DNA of 64,000 nucleotides from an uncultured Spirochaetaceae bacterium (GCA_900315435.1 OMYY01000002.1:1-64000); one strand, 5' to 3'. Positions 7,858-16,701 are shown, counted from the stretch's first letter. Notes: generated by a model not told the origin, from the sequence alone. Translations and numbers: made by a program.

Positions 7858-9159
7858 ATGATTCATAGTAGATTGGTGCTCGCCCATGGCGCGCTGTCAT
7901 TGGTTCCTTCCGAGTTCGCAAAGGAGTTTCCCGGCAAGAAGCCCTTGCTTTTCGCAGATGCCAATACCTGGCGTGTGGCTGGAGAGCAGGTATGGAAGGA
8001 GCTGGGAAAATGCGAGAAGCATGTGTACGATGACAAGGTGTATGCCGATGATGCCTATGTGGACGAGACTGCTACGGTCATCAACGCGCACCCTGACTGC
8101 ATCGCCGTCGCCGTCGGATCGGGTACCATCAACGACCTTTGCAAACGCGCTTCCTTCCTTGCCGGGCGCCAATACCTGTGTGTGGCGACCGCCCCGAGCG
8201 TGGATGGGTTCACCAGCAACGGCGCTGCAATTACCGACCATGGCCTGAAGGTCACCCAGCAGTGTCCGGCTCCTTGCCTGGTAGTCGCCGATCCCGACAT
8301 CCTTTCCGCCTCTCCGATGGACATGATTGCCAGCGGGTACGGGGATCTTGCCGCCAAAGTTCCTGCTGGAGCCGATTGGATCATTGCCGATGCGCTCGGT
8401 ATCGAGCCGGTCGACCAGCATGTCTGGGAGATGGTGCAGCCGAAACTCAAATGGCAGATTGCCGAACCGGCGAAGCTCCATGCCCGGGACAGCGAGGTGA
8501 TTGCCCGGGTTTTCGACGGCTTGATCCATACCGGATTCGCCATGCAGGAATACTTTGATTCCCGTCCGGCAAGCGGTGCCGACCACCTGTTCAGCCACGT
8601 CTGGGAAATGAACCATATCGGGTTCTGGAAGGGGACGGCGGCCAGTCATGGCTTCAAGGTGGCTATCGGAACGCTCTCCTCGACCGCCATCATGACCGAG
8701 TTGCTCAAGCTTGCTCCCAGTGACCTGCGGACCCTGGTCGCCAAGGCGCCGCATCCGCTCTTCGCCGAACGCGAGGCCCAGGTGCGCACGTATGTCACGA
8801 TCAGCAAGTCGGTAGCCGACCGTCAGGTGGAGATTTGCAGACAGAAATGGCTCGAGGGAGAGCAACTTGACCAGAGACGGGCGAAAATCCTGGAGGTCTG
8901 GGAAACAATGATGGAAAAGGTGCGTCGGCAGATCATTCCTTTCGACGACCTGAAGGAACGCTTCCGTCTGGCTGGCTGTCCGACCGAGCCGGGCGACCTG
9001 GCCATCAGCCGCCAGCAGTGGCAATACGGCATGCGGGTGGCGCAGATGATGCGCAAGCGCTATACCGTATTGGACATCGTCTACGAGCTGGGCTTGATGG
9101 ACAGCATGATTGAGGAAATCAGCAATCCATCCGGACCTTATTTCCACGACTTCGCTTGA
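7858..9159 (+). CDS. sn-glycerol-1-phosphate dehydrogenase (AraM/EgsA-like)
   Basis: A 433-residue member of the iron-containing alcohol dehydrogenase/dehydroquinate synthase superfamily. The nucleotide-binding G-S-G-T-I-N-D is near residue 87 and T-A-P-S-V-D-G-F-T-S near 115. The G-Y-G-D-L-A-A-K block and later His residues (G-A-D-H-L-F-S-H-V-W-E) fit the metal site of glycerol-1-phosphate dehydrogenases. These enzymes reduce dihydroxyacetone phosphate to sn-glycerol-1-phosphate with NAD(P)H. The precursor is that of archaeal lipids; in bacteria it serves heptaprenylglyceryl phosphate or has unknown roles. GGAGGTGG precedes the ATG. The protein is about 40 residues longer at its C-terminal side than B. 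subtilis AraM, with a charged helical extension. Confidence 0.8.
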   Translation: MIHSRLVLAHGALSLVPSEFAKEFPGKKPLLFADANTWRVAGEQVWKELGKCEKHVYDDKVYADDAYVDETATVINAHPDCIAVAVGSGTINDLCKRASFLAGRQYLCVATAPSVDGFTSNGAAITDHGLKVTQQCPAPCLVVADPDILSASPMDMIASGYGDLAAKVPAGADWIIADALGIEPVDQHVWEMVQPKLKWQIAEPAKLHARDSEVIARVFDGLIHTGFAMQEYFDSRPASGADHLFSHVWEMNHIGFWKGTAASHGFKVAIGTLSSTAIMTELLKLAPSDLRTLVAKAPHPLFAEREAQVRTYVTISKSVADRQVEICRQKWLEGEQLDQRRAKILEVWETMMEKVRRQIIPFDDLKERFRLAGCPTEPGDLAISRQQWQYGMRVAQMMRKRYTVLDIVYELGLMDSMIEEISNPSGPYFHDFA

Positions 9160-9257
9160 ATCTTCTCCTTATCCTTTTCCCTCTCCTCTGCATGGCAGGG
9201 GAGGGGAAGAATGCCTCTTAATGCGAGTAAATCGCACATATTTTCTCTGCAAACCTC

Positions 9258-9285
9258 TTGAATACTTATGCATGCTTGGTATAAA
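9258..9285 (+). promoter_or_regulatory. Promoter of the peptide ABC transporter operon
   Basis: TTGAAT (9258-9263), 16-base spacer, TATAAA (9280-9285), with expected start near 9292. The region 9160-9257 upstream holds only an imperfect GC-rich hairpin (9177-9208) past the dehydrogenase stop. The transcript would carry a leader of about 200 bases before the binding-protein gene. Confidence 0.6.
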
Positions 9286-9317
9286 GTGTGTCCAACTTCA
9301 ACGGGAGGACGCGCAAA

Positions 9318-9377
9318 ATGAGACATTCTGGTTTTTCCATGTGCATGATGTCCTCCATGATGCCCGTCCGGGCATAA
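9318..9377 (+). CDS. Met-rich leader peptide ORF (19 aa)
   Basis: ATG 9318 to TAA 9377 encodes MRHSGFSMCMMSSMMPVRA, with six Met in 19 residues. It has the best ribosome-binding site of the leader: GGAGGA (9304-9309) with eight-base spacing. It is the first ORF on the predicted operon transcript. A GTCCTCC at 9350-9356 inside the ORF is perfectly complementary to the SD stretch GGAGGAC 9304-9310. A short hairpin at its stop codon is followed by a U-rich tract. These are the usual ingredients of translation-dependent leader regulation. Whether the peptide is made is unknown. Confidence 0.45.
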   Translation: MRHSGFSMCMMSSMMPVRA

Positions 9378-9392
9378 CATATTCTTTTCCTC
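9360..9392 (+). promoter_or_regulatory. Hairpin plus U-rich tract at the end of the leader ORF (possible weak attenuator)
   Basis: ATGCCC (9360-9365) pairs with GGGCAT (9370-9375) around loop GTCC. The stop codon TAA partly overlaps the 3' arm, and ATATTCTTTTCC-like U-rich sequence follows. The stem is short, so termination would be weak. A ribosome finishing the leader ORF would cover it. Confidence 0.35.
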
Positions 9393-9491
9393 TTTCAATC
9401 GTTCGTACTGGTTTGTGGATTCTCTCAGGGCTTTTTGTACCCATGAGCAGACATGTCGAGGCCTATTGTGCCAATTACAGGAGATACATCA

Positions 9492-11111
9492 ATGAAGAGA
9501 ACTTTGACTTTTGCCCTCGCGCTCGTGCTTGCCACATCGGCTGCCTGGGCCAACGGCGCCAAGGAAGCGGCTCCGAAAGCAAACGGTGCCGCAGTGGCGG
9601 GAACCCCGCAGAAGAAGGTGCTTGCCTTCGGACAGGCAACCTATGGCGAGACGCTGGACATGCAGATTTCCACCGGAAGTCTCGCGGCCTCCATAGCCGA
9701 CGAGGTAACGGAAAGCCTGTTGCGCTTCGATGACGACAACAACGAGGAAGTGGTGCTTTTGACCGACTTCCCGACCTTGAGCGAGGATGGCAAGACCTAT
9801 GCCTTCGAGCTGAAGCAGGGGGTCTATTTCACCGATGGCACGGAACTCCATTCCTCCGATGTCAAGTTCACCTTCGAGCGCATGTTCACTCCTTCCACCG
9901 GAGCGAAGAGCTACAGCTATTTCAACATGATTGTCGGAGCCAAGGACATGCTGGCGGGCAAAGCGACCGAGCTGGCAGGCTTCCAGATCCAGGACGACTA
10001 CCACTTCACCATCACCTTGGAATATCCCTTCGCGCCGTTCTTGGAGAACATCGGGACCAGTTACGCCGACATTTTCCCGGAAAAGGCTTGCAAGGCTGCC
10101 GGCAAAAGCTGGGGTGTCGACACCAACCTGATCGGTACCGGCCCCTACAAGATCCAGAGCAACGACGGCAACACGGTCTGCGTCCTGGTGAAGAACGAGA
10201 ACTACCATGGTGGTCAGGTCAACCTGGATGAGATCGACATCAAGTTCTACTCGGACAACACGACCAAACTGCTTGCCTATGAGAACGGCGATATCGACGT
10301 CACGGATCTTTCCGCCGCATTGCTCGGGCAGTACAAGGATGCCTATGGCGACCAGATCACCTCCTACCATCCGCTCGGAACCACCTTCCTGAGCCTGAAC
10401 CTGGACAACGAGGTGCTTTCCAACCTGAAGGTCCGTCAGGCCCTTTCCTATGCGGTCGACCGCCAGGAGCTGGTCCGGTACGTCCTTGACGGAGCAGGAA
10501 CCCCGGCCAACACCTACTTGAACCCGGCCATCCCCGGACACGACGATTCGCTTCCGGTCTACGAGTTCAACATCGAGAAGGCCAAGAGCCTGCTTGCCGA
10601 GGCTGGGTATCCCGATGGCGTGACCATCAGTGGCGGCAAGGTCCGTCAGAGCGAGTCCGCCCTCGCCGAGGCCGTACAGGGGTATGTGGCGCGCGCCGGC
10701 ATCAACCTGGTCTATGACGTGGTCGACAACGCCACCTGGAACCAGGCCCGCGCGTCCCAGAGCCTGCCGTTCACCTTCATCACTTGGAACGCCCTGTACG
10801 CTGACGCCGATTTCCAAGTCTACAACTACTTCTACAGCACCTATAGCAAGGGAAAGAGCGTCAACTATAAAAACCCCCAGTTCGATGCCTTGATGGACCA
10901 GGCCCGTGTGGTCAGCGATCCAGCAAAGCGCGCCGAGCTGTACAGGCAGGCCGACCAGCTGATGTCCCACACCGACCAGGTCTGCGTGCCGCTCTACTAT
11001 CCGCAGAGCCAGTTCCTCGCCAGACCCTACGTCAAGAACATGAAGGTCGGCAACCTGATCTACCACCTATGGAACGTGGATGTCGACGCCGATGCCAAAG
11101 CGAAGTTCTGA
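9492..11111 (+). CDS. Peptide ABC transporter substrate-binding protein (SBP family 5)
   Basis: A 539-residue periplasmic binding protein of the OppA/DppA family. The start was moved to ATG 9492, which has AGGAG seven bases upstream and opens a classical signal peptide; the mature chain starts around W-A-N-G-A-K-E. There is no lipobox Cys. Family features include F-E-L-K-Q-G-V-Y-F-T-D-G-T, the S-D-V-K-F-T-F-E-R segment, R-Q-A-L-S-Y-A-V-D-R, and the C-terminal R-A-E-L-Y-R-Q-A-D block. It captures oligopeptides or dipeptides and delivers them to the two permeases encoded next. First structural gene of the operon. Confidence 0.9.
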   Translation: MKRTLTFALALVLATSAAWANGAKEAAPKANGAAVAGTPQKKVLAFGQATYGETLDMQISTGSLAASIADEVTESLLRFDDDNNEEVVLLTDFPTLSEDGKTYAFELKQGVYFTDGTELHSSDVKFTFERMFTPSTGAKSYSYFNMIVGAKDMLAGKATELAGFQIQDDYHFTITLEYPFAPFLENIGTSYADIFPEKACKAAGKSWGVDTNLIGTGPYKIQSNDGNTVCVLVKNENYHGGQVNLDEIDIKFYSDNTTKLLAYENGDIDVTDLSAALLGQYKDAYGDQITSYHPLGTTFLSLNLDNEVLSNLKVRQALSYAVDRQELVRYVLDGAGTPANTYLNPAIPGHDDSLPVYEFNIEKAKSLLAEAGYPDGVTISGGKVRQSESALAEAVQGYVARAGINLVYDVVDNATWNQARASQSLPFTFITWNALYADADFQVYNYFYSTYSKGKSVNYKNPQFDALMDQARVVSDPAKRAELYRQADQLMSHTDQVCVPLYYPQSQFLARPYVKNMKVGNLIYHLWNVDVDADAKAKF

Positions 11112-11193
11112 GATCGCGTCAAAAGGATGAGGGGGGATTCCCCCTTGTCCTTTTGGTATGCTTGCGATATGCATAGGGAAGGAAGGTGAGGCA

Positions 11194-12117
11194 TTGAGGC
11201 ATTATCTGATACAGCGGATCTTGCTTGCGCTTGGCATTCTGCTTGCCATCAGCATCATCACGTTTTTCGTTCTGAACATCATTCCTGGCGACCCGGTCGC
11301 CCTCATGCTGGGGGACAACGTCGACCCGGAAACCATCGAGACGGTCCGGCACAACCTTGGCATGGACAAGGGGCTCGGCACGCAGTATGTCGAGTGGATT
11401 GCCGGATTTGTGACCGGAAACATGGGCGAGAGCTATTTCCAGCACAAGCCGGTGCTGGGCATGATTGTCGACGCTTTCGGATATACGGCGCGGCTTGCGG
11501 TGGTCGCCTACGCGGTCGCCTTGGCCATCGGCCTTTCCTTCGGCATCCTTGCCGCCCTGCATCGGGGCAAGGTCCTGGACCGGGTGTTGATGGCCTTCGC
11601 CGTCGCCGGTATCAGCGCCCCATCCTTCTGGGTGGCGATTGTGTTGCAGATCTTTATCGGTCTGCGTTTCCGCGCCATTCCCATCAGCGGCCTGGACAGG
11701 CCTGCCGCATACTTGCTTCCTTGTCTTTCCCTTGGTACCAGGTACGCGGCGTCGATTGCCCGTATCACCAGGACCAGCATGCTGGAGGTCATGAACCAGG
11801 ATTTCATCCGCACCGCCCGGGCCAAGGGGCTTGCGCGGACGCGCATTGTCATGGTGCACATGTTCCGCAATGCCTTGATTCCCATCATCACCGTCATCGG
11901 CACCGACCTGACGACCCTGTTCGCCGGCAGCATGCTGACCGAATCGGTGTTCAACATTCCCGGAATGGGAAAGCTTCTTGTGGACAATATCACCAAGCGC
12001 GACATTCCGGTCGTGCAGGGGGGTGTCATGATGGTGGCGCTCCTGTGCGTCGTCATCTATCTGGTTGTCGACCTGCTCTACGCGGCGGTCGACCCGAACA
12101 TCCGGCTGGAGGAGTGA
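11194..12117 (+). CDS. Peptide ABC transporter permease (OppB/DppB family)
   Basis: A 307-residue inner-membrane permease with six predicted helices. The start is taken as TTG 11194 (L-R-H-Y-L-I-Q-R-I-L-L) because it follows GGAAGGTGAGG and matches the family's R-R-L-L-x-x-I start; an upstream in-frame ATG lacks a ribosome-binding site. The N-terminal loop G-D-P-V-A-L-M-L-G-D and the EAA loop T-A-R-A-K-G-L (about 214-220) are typical of DppB/OppB. It pairs with the next gene, 3 bases downstream. Confidence 0.9.
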   Translation: MRHYLIQRILLALGILLAISIITFFVLNIIPGDPVALMLGDNVDPETIETVRHNLGMDKGLGTQYVEWIAGFVTGNMGESYFQHKPVLGMIVDAFGYTARLAVVAYAVALAIGLSFGILAALHRGKVLDRVLMAFAVAGISAPSFWVAIVLQIFIGLRFRAIPISGLDRPAAYLLPCLSLGTRYAASIARITRTSMLEVMNQDFIRTARAKGLARTRIVMVHMFRNALIPIITVIGTDLTTLFAGSMLTESVFNIPGMGKLLVDNITKRDIPVVQGGVMMVALLCVVIYLVVDLLYAAVDPNIRLEE

Positions 12118-12120
12118 GCC

Positions 12121-12990
12121 ATGGAAGAGAAACGCAAGGATCCCGCTTCCCGCGGCTACTATCAGGAAAGCTGGAAAATCCTGAGAAAGAATCCTGTGGC
12201 GATGGTCTGCCTGGCCATCGTCCTGCTTCTGGTCTTCATCGCGCTTTTCGCTCCGCTTGTCGCCCCGTTCGATCCTGACGCCATCGACATGCCAAGCAAG
12301 CTGAAGGCGCCCGACAGCGTCCATCTGTTCGGTTGCGATGAATTGGGAAGGGACATCCTTTCCCGGTGCATCTATGGGTGCCGCGTCAGCCTTTCGGTCG
12401 GCATCGTCAGCCAGCTGATCGCCGTGGTGATCGGATATTTCATGGGGGTCTGCGCCGGCTACTTCGGAGGAAAGTCCGATGCGGCCATCTCCTTCCTGAT
12501 CCAGGTGTTCGCCAGCCTTCCCGACCTGTTGTTGGCCATGGCGCTGATGTTCGCCTTAGGAAGGGGACTTGGAAACCTGTACATTGCCCTCGGTGTCCTT
12601 TCCTGGGCCAAGACGGCACGGCTTGTCCGCGGTACCGTGCTGCAGCTGAAGGAAAAGGAATACGTCAAGGCCTGCAGGATTGATGGCGGAAGCAGTTTCC
12701 GCATCATCATGAAGCACCTGCTGCCCAACTGCATCCCCACCCTGATCATCACCGTCACCATGGGCATCCCGTCGGCAATCCTTTCCGAGGCGAGCCTTTC
12801 CTTCCTCGGACTGGGAGTCCGCGCTCCCATGTCGAGCTGGGGCATGATGATTTCCTCGTCCAAGACCTTTATCCGCACCAGCCCCTTCTATTCCCTGTTC
12901 CCGGGCTTATGCATCATCATCACGGTCATCGCGTTCAACATGCTGGGTGACGGCCTCAGGGATGCCCTCGACCCGAAACTCAGAAAGTAG
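12121..12990 (+). CDS. Peptide ABC transporter permease (OppC/DppC family)
   Basis: A 289-residue permease with an N-terminal OppC_N segment (S-W-K-I-L-R-K-N-P-V-A-M-V) and six helices. The G-C-D-E-L-G-R-D-I-L-S-R motif sits before helix 2, and the EAA loop K-A-C-R-I-D-G-G-S lies at about 181-189. It starts three bases after the previous stop. It forms the translocation pore with the OppB-type subunit. Confidence 0.9.
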   Translation: MEEKRKDPASRGYYQESWKILRKNPVAMVCLAIVLLLVFIALFAPLVAPFDPDAIDMPSKLKAPDSVHLFGCDELGRDILSRCIYGCRVSLSVGIVSQLIAVVIGYFMGVCAGYFGGKSDAAISFLIQVFASLPDLLLAMALMFALGRGLGNLYIALGVLSWAKTARLVRGTVLQLKEKEYVKACRIDGGSSFRIIMKHLLPNCIPTLIITVTMGIPSAILSEASLSFLGLGVRAPMSSWGMMISSSKTFIRTSPFYSLFPGLCIIITVIAFNMLGDGLRDALDPKLRK

Positions 12991-13000
12991 GGGAGCGGCC

Positions 13001-13984
13001 ATGAGCGATATTGTCCTGTCTGTCGAGCACCTTTCCATCACCTTTTTCAAGGATAAGGCGTCCATTCCCACCATCGATGATGTCAGCTTCACTTTGGAGC
13101 GGGGAGAGACCCTTGGCATCGTCGGCGAGTCTGGCTGTGGCAAGAGCATGACCGTCAACGGAATCCTGCAGATGGTTCCCGAACCGGGGAGAATCACCGG
13201 TGGCAGCATCAAGCTGCATGGCGACGAATTGGTCGGGCTTTCCGAGCGGAAACTTGCCGGGTACCGCGGCAAGGAGATCGCGTTGATTTTCCAGGAGCCG
13301 ATGACCAGCCTGAACCCGCTGATGAGATGCGGTGCCCAGATTGCCGAGACCATCCTTGCCCACGACCACTCCGTCAGCCGGAAAAAGGCTGATGCCCGTG
13401 CTCTCGAGCTGATCAGGCAGGTCGGCATCCCGATGCCGGAGAAGATATTCGACTCGATTCCCGGTGAGCTCTCCGGAGGCATGCGCCAGCGTATCGTCAT
13501 CGCCATGGCCCTGTGCAACCACCCGTCCGTCCTGATTTGCGATGAGCCGACGACCGCCTTGGACGTGACCATCCAGGCGCAGATCCTGCGGCTGGTCAAC
13601 GAGATGAAGCGGAGCTACAATACCGGCGTCATCTTCATCACCCACGACATGGGCGTCATCCGGGAGATGGCCGACCAGGTGATGGTCATGTACGCCGGCC
13701 AGGCGGTGGAATATGTCGATGCCGACGAACTTTTCAGGCACCCGTTGCACCCCTATACCCAAGGACTGATCAAGTGCATCCCTTCGTTCGGAAAGGATGA
13801 GGAGGAGCTATACGTGATCGAGGGTTCGGTGCCTTTGCTGGACCATTTGCCCAAGGGATGCCTGTTCGCCCCGCGTTGCCCGTATGCAACCCAGCGGTGC
13901 CACACGGCTCGTCCCCAGCTTGTGGGGGAAAAACGGCACAGGGTACGCTGTTTCCTGTATGAGAAGGAGGGTGGTGATGCGTGA
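13001..13984 (+). CDS. Peptide ABC transporter ATP-binding protein (OppD/DppD family)
   Basis: A 327-residue ATPase. Walker A is G-E-S-G-C-G-K-S (near residue 41), Q-loop F-Q-E-P-M-T-S-L-N-P, signature L-S-G-G-M-R-Q-R, and Walker B I-C-D-E-P-T-T-A-L-D. The C-terminal oligo_HPY region is P-H-P-Y-T-Q-G-L with the Cys cluster C-L-F-A-P-R-C-P-Y-A that can bind Fe-S in this family. ATG 13001 was chosen over an upstream start that would overlap the permease gene. It overlaps the next ATPase gene by 8 bases. Confidence 0.92.
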   Translation: MSDIVLSVEHLSITFFKDKASIPTIDDVSFTLERGETLGIVGESGCGKSMTVNGILQMVPEPGRITGGSIKLHGDELVGLSERKLAGYRGKEIALIFQEPMTSLNPLMRCGAQIAETILAHDHSVSRKKADARALELIRQVGIPMPEKIFDSIPGELSGGMRQRIVIAMALCNHPSVLICDEPTTALDVTIQAQILRLVNEMKRSYNTGVIFITHDMGVIREMADQVMVMYAGQAVEYVDADELFRHPLHPYTQGLIKCIPSFGKDEEELYVIEGSVPLLDHLPKGCLFAPRCPYATQRCHTARPQLVGEKRHRVRCFLYEKEGGDA

Positions 13985-14954
13985 TGTGGTCCTGAAGGTC
14001 GAGCACCTGAAGAAATACTATCCGCTCCGCCATGCGGGGAAAGGGGAGAACGCCTTGGTCAAGGCTTGCGACGACGTCAGCTTCGAGCTTCGTTCGGGCG
14101 AGGTCCTTGGCATCGTCGGTGAATCGGGTTGCGGCAAGACGACGACCATGCAATCGGTCATCCGCCTGATTGAGCCCACCAGCGGGAAGATCACCCTTTG
14201 CGGGCAGGACTTCCGGTCCCTGAAGGGGAAGGACCTGAAAGAGGCGAGGACGCGCATGAAGCTGATTTTCCAGGATCCCTATTCCAGCCTGAATCCCCGC
14301 ATGACGGTCCGGGAGATTATCGCCGAGCCGCTGGACATCGCTCATGGTTGTTCCTCGCGCAAAGAGCGGGAAGAACTGGTATTGCAGGCGATGCGGCAGG
14401 TAGGGCTGGATCCTGCCTTCGCCAACCGCTATCCCCACGAATTCTCCGGCGGGCAGCGGCAACGTATCGGCATCGCCCGCGCTATCATCCTGCATCCTGC
14501 AGTCGCCATCTGCGACGAGCCGGTCAGCGCCTTGGATGTTTCCATCCAGGCCAAGATCATCAACCTGCTCAAACGGCTGCAGAAAGAGCTGGGAACCGCC
14601 TACATTTTCATCAGCCATGACCTAGGGGTCGTGCGTCATATCGCCGACACGGTGTTGGTCATGTACTTGGGCAGGGTGGTGGAGCAGGGTTCTTGTGAAG
14701 CGGTCTTCAAGAACCCCCTGCATCCCTATACAAAGGCGTTGCTTGCGTCGATTCCCCGCATCGACAGTGAGCGAGGAGTTCCCGAGGCGGTTCTTGCCGG
14801 GGATGTTCCTTCACCGGCGAATCCCCCTTCGGGATGCCTGTTCCATACCCGGTGTCCCTATAGCCAAAGCAGGTGCGAGACGGAAAGTCCCCTTCTCAGG
14901 GGAACGCGTGACCACCAGTGCGCCTGCCATTTTGCGGAGACATTGGCACAATAA
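13977..14954 (+). CDS. Peptide ABC transporter ATP-binding protein (OppF/DppF family)
   Basis: A 325-residue ATPase, partner of the OppD-type subunit. Walker A is G-E-S-G-C-G-K-T-T, Q-loop F-Q-D-P-Y-S-S-L-N-P, signature F-S-G-G-Q-R-Q-R, and Walker B I-C-D-E-P-V-S-A-L-D. The C-terminal H-P-Y-T-K-A-L-L is followed by C-L-F-H-T-R-C-P-Y-S-Q-S-R-C. The start is ATG 13977 with a GGAGG in the end of the preceding gene. The two ATPases together drive peptide import. Confidence 0.92.
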   Translation: MRDVVLKVEHLKKYYPLRHAGKGENALVKACDDVSFELRSGEVLGIVGESGCGKTTTMQSVIRLIEPTSGKITLCGQDFRSLKGKDLKEARTRMKLIFQDPYSSLNPRMTVREIIAEPLDIAHGCSSRKEREELVLQAMRQVGLDPAFANRYPHEFSGGQRQRIGIARAIILHPAVAICDEPVSALDVSIQAKIINLLKRLQKELGTAYIFISHDLGVVRHIADTVLVMYLGRVVEQGSCEAVFKNPLHPYTKALLASIPRIDSERGVPEAVLAGDVPSPANPPSGCLFHTRCPYSQSRCETESPLLRGTRDHQCACHFAETLAQ

Positions 14955-14974
14955 AGGAAAACGAGGTTACCCAT

Positions 14975-16054
14975 ATGGAATTCAATCGAGATGTTTTGAA
15001 AACGGAGTTCCGTGAGATGATCGAAATGTTGTGTTCTGCCTGTGCCCCCTCGGGCTTCGAGGGGGAGGCTGCTGCTGTCGTCCGTTCGTTCCTTCCCCGG
15101 GATGGCTATGAGATTTCGACCGACAGGCTGCACAACCTGGTTGTCCATAAACCTGGCAAAGGCCCGAAGGTGGCTGTCGTGGCGCATCTTGACGAGATTG
15201 GCCTGATCATCCGCTCGGTGGACAGCCATGGCTTCTGCTGGATCGAGACGTTGGCAGGCCTGCAACCCCAGCAGCTTTTTGGCAAGCATGTGATTGTCCT
15301 GACGGAGAAGGGGCATGTCGACGGGGTAGTCAACCATGTCAAGCCTGGCCGCCCGGCCCCTTGCACGCAGATGCCGACCACTTTGGAGGACTTCTTCATC
15401 GACGTTGGCGCCTTCAGCAGGGAAGACGCCTTGGCCATGGGTGTGGAACCTGGTTGCGCGGTGGTGATGGACTACCCGACTGTTTTCTTGGGCAAGGACA
15501 AGTTGACGGTCGCCGGCAAGGCCTTGGACGACAGGGCGTGTGACTGGCAGCTGATTGAGTTGGCCAGACTGCTCGCCGACGAGCCGGTCGACGCGGACTT
15601 CTATGCGGTCTTCTCCACCCAAGAGGAGGTCGGAGGTCGAGGCGCCATCGTCGCCGCCCAGCATATCAGGCCTGACTACGTGGTAGCCCTGGACATGTCC
15701 CTTTCCACCGACTTGCCTGGTATGGCCGAGAAGCAGATGGTCAACGCCATGCGTTCTGGCGCTTCGATCAAGGTGATGGATCGCAGCCGTGGCGCCGCCT
15801 GTGGCCTGATCGCCGATCCGGATGTGGTGCGGAGCATGAAGGATATCTGCAGGGAGCATCATATTCCGTATCAAATCGAGGCGTACGCGGCGGGGGCCAC
15901 GGACGCAAGTGTCATGCAGACGCGTGGTGGTGGCAGCTCCGCTGGCGGCATCCAGATTCCGATGCGCTACGTCCATAGTTACGAGACTGCCTATATTCCT
16001 GACATCCTGGATGGCTTGGAATTGCTCTGGAGATGGGTGCGGAGCATCCGGTAA
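14975..16054 (+). CDS. M42-family metallo-aminopeptidase
   Basis: A 359-residue cytosolic aminopeptidase of the M42 (FrvX/PepA-like) family. Co-catalytic metal ligands can be traced: H-L-D-E-I-G (first His/Asp), the D-D-R-A-C-D bridging Asp, S-T-Q-E-E-V-G-G-R-G (Glu base and ligand), A-L-D-M-S-L, and a C-terminal R-Y-V-H-S-Y-E His. ATG 14975 was chosen for position and its AGGAAAACGAGG upstream. Its place as last gene of the peptide-import operon suggests it trims imported peptides to amino acids. Confidence 0.88.
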   Translation: MEFNRDVLKTEFREMIEMLCSACAPSGFEGEAAAVVRSFLPRDGYEISTDRLHNLVVHKPGKGPKVAVVAHLDEIGLIIRSVDSHGFCWIETLAGLQPQQLFGKHVIVLTEKGHVDGVVNHVKPGRPAPCTQMPTTLEDFFIDVGAFSREDALAMGVEPGCAVVMDYPTVFLGKDKLTVAGKALDDRACDWQLIELARLLADEPVDADFYAVFSTQEEVGGRGAIVAAQHIRPDYVVALDMSLSTDLPGMAEKQMVNAMRSGASIKVMDRSRGAACGLIADPDVVRSMKDICREHHIPYQIEAYAAGATDASVMQTRGGGSSAGGIQIPMRYVHSYETAYIPDILDGLELLWRWVRSIR

Positions 16055-16164
16055 TTCCGTCAAATTATGGAAGAGTCATGAACGAACCGGGAGAAACGTG
16101 TCCAGTTGGTCGTAATAAGACAAATAGGTGACTGCAAAAGCTGTAAAAATTGTGAAACAACGGC

Positions 16165-16193
16165 TTGTTGATCCACTCCCGTTTTTGTATATT
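16165..16193 (+). promoter_or_regulatory. Promoter for the 16224 ORF
   Basis: TTGTTG (16165-16170), 17-base spacer, TATATT (16188-16193), with a short leader of about 24 bases that contains a GGACC/GGTCC hairpin before ATG 16224. Confidence 0.55.
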
Positions 16194-16223
16194 TCCATAC
16201 GGACCGTGGGTCCGGGAACAGAT

Positions 16224-16643
16224 ATGGCAACAAAGAATGACGAGACGGAGAAAAAGCAGGCGATTGACCTTTTGATCAAGAGCACCGACATGTTCTCCGA
16301 GAAAGACTACGACAGACTTGCACAGCAGGTGAGCGGCCACAAGTATTTCTTGGGCCAGAAGCTGGGCCGTGAGGTCTCTTGGGACGAGGCGGCATATTCC
16401 TGGCTGGATCATGTCTATCTTCCCATCAGCGACGCCATGGAGACGGTCACTACCAGCGCGGCCTTCCATGGGCAGGAACGCGACGACGTATTCTTCCATT
16501 TGTGCGACCATTGGTTCTTCAAGTCCAAGGAAGCAGGCAAGCAGACCGATGTCTTCGATACCACTTTGGACTATGATGCGAACTACGGCACTGCGTTTGG
16601 CAAGTTTCTTGCCAGACTGCAGACCGCAAGCCACATCGCCTGA
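16224..16643 (+). CDS. Hypothetical protein (139 aa)
   Basis: I cannot name the family with confidence. The protein is soluble and acidic, with a Lys-rich start. It has a segment F-L-G-Q-K-L-G-R-E-V-S-W-D-E-A-A that is followed by W-L-D-H-V-Y-L-P-I, then an H-L-C-D-H-W-F-F motif rich in His/Cys. ATG 16224 is preferred over an upstream in-frame start because a good promoter lies between them. It is a single gene, bounded by a terminator at 16674-16697. Confidence 0.6.
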   Translation: MATKNDETEKKQAIDLLIKSTDMFSEKDYDRLAQQVSGHKYFLGQKLGREVSWDEAAYSWLDHVYLPISDAMETVTTSAAFHGQERDDVFFHLCDHWFFKSKEAGKQTDVFDTTLDYDANYGTAFGKFLARLQTASHIA

Positions 16644-16673
16644 AATTGCCTCCATTTTTGCAGAAAAAGTCTG

Positions 16674-16697
16674 AAGCCAGACCGGAAGGTCTGGTTT
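16674..16697. terminator. Bidirectional intrinsic terminator between convergent genes
   Basis: Stem CCAGACC/GGTCTGG (16677-16683, 16688-16694) with GGAA tetraloop and A/T-rich flanking arms. It lies between the 16224 ORF and arfB, which converge here. Confidence 0.75.
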
Positions 16698-16701
16698 CTG
16701 C

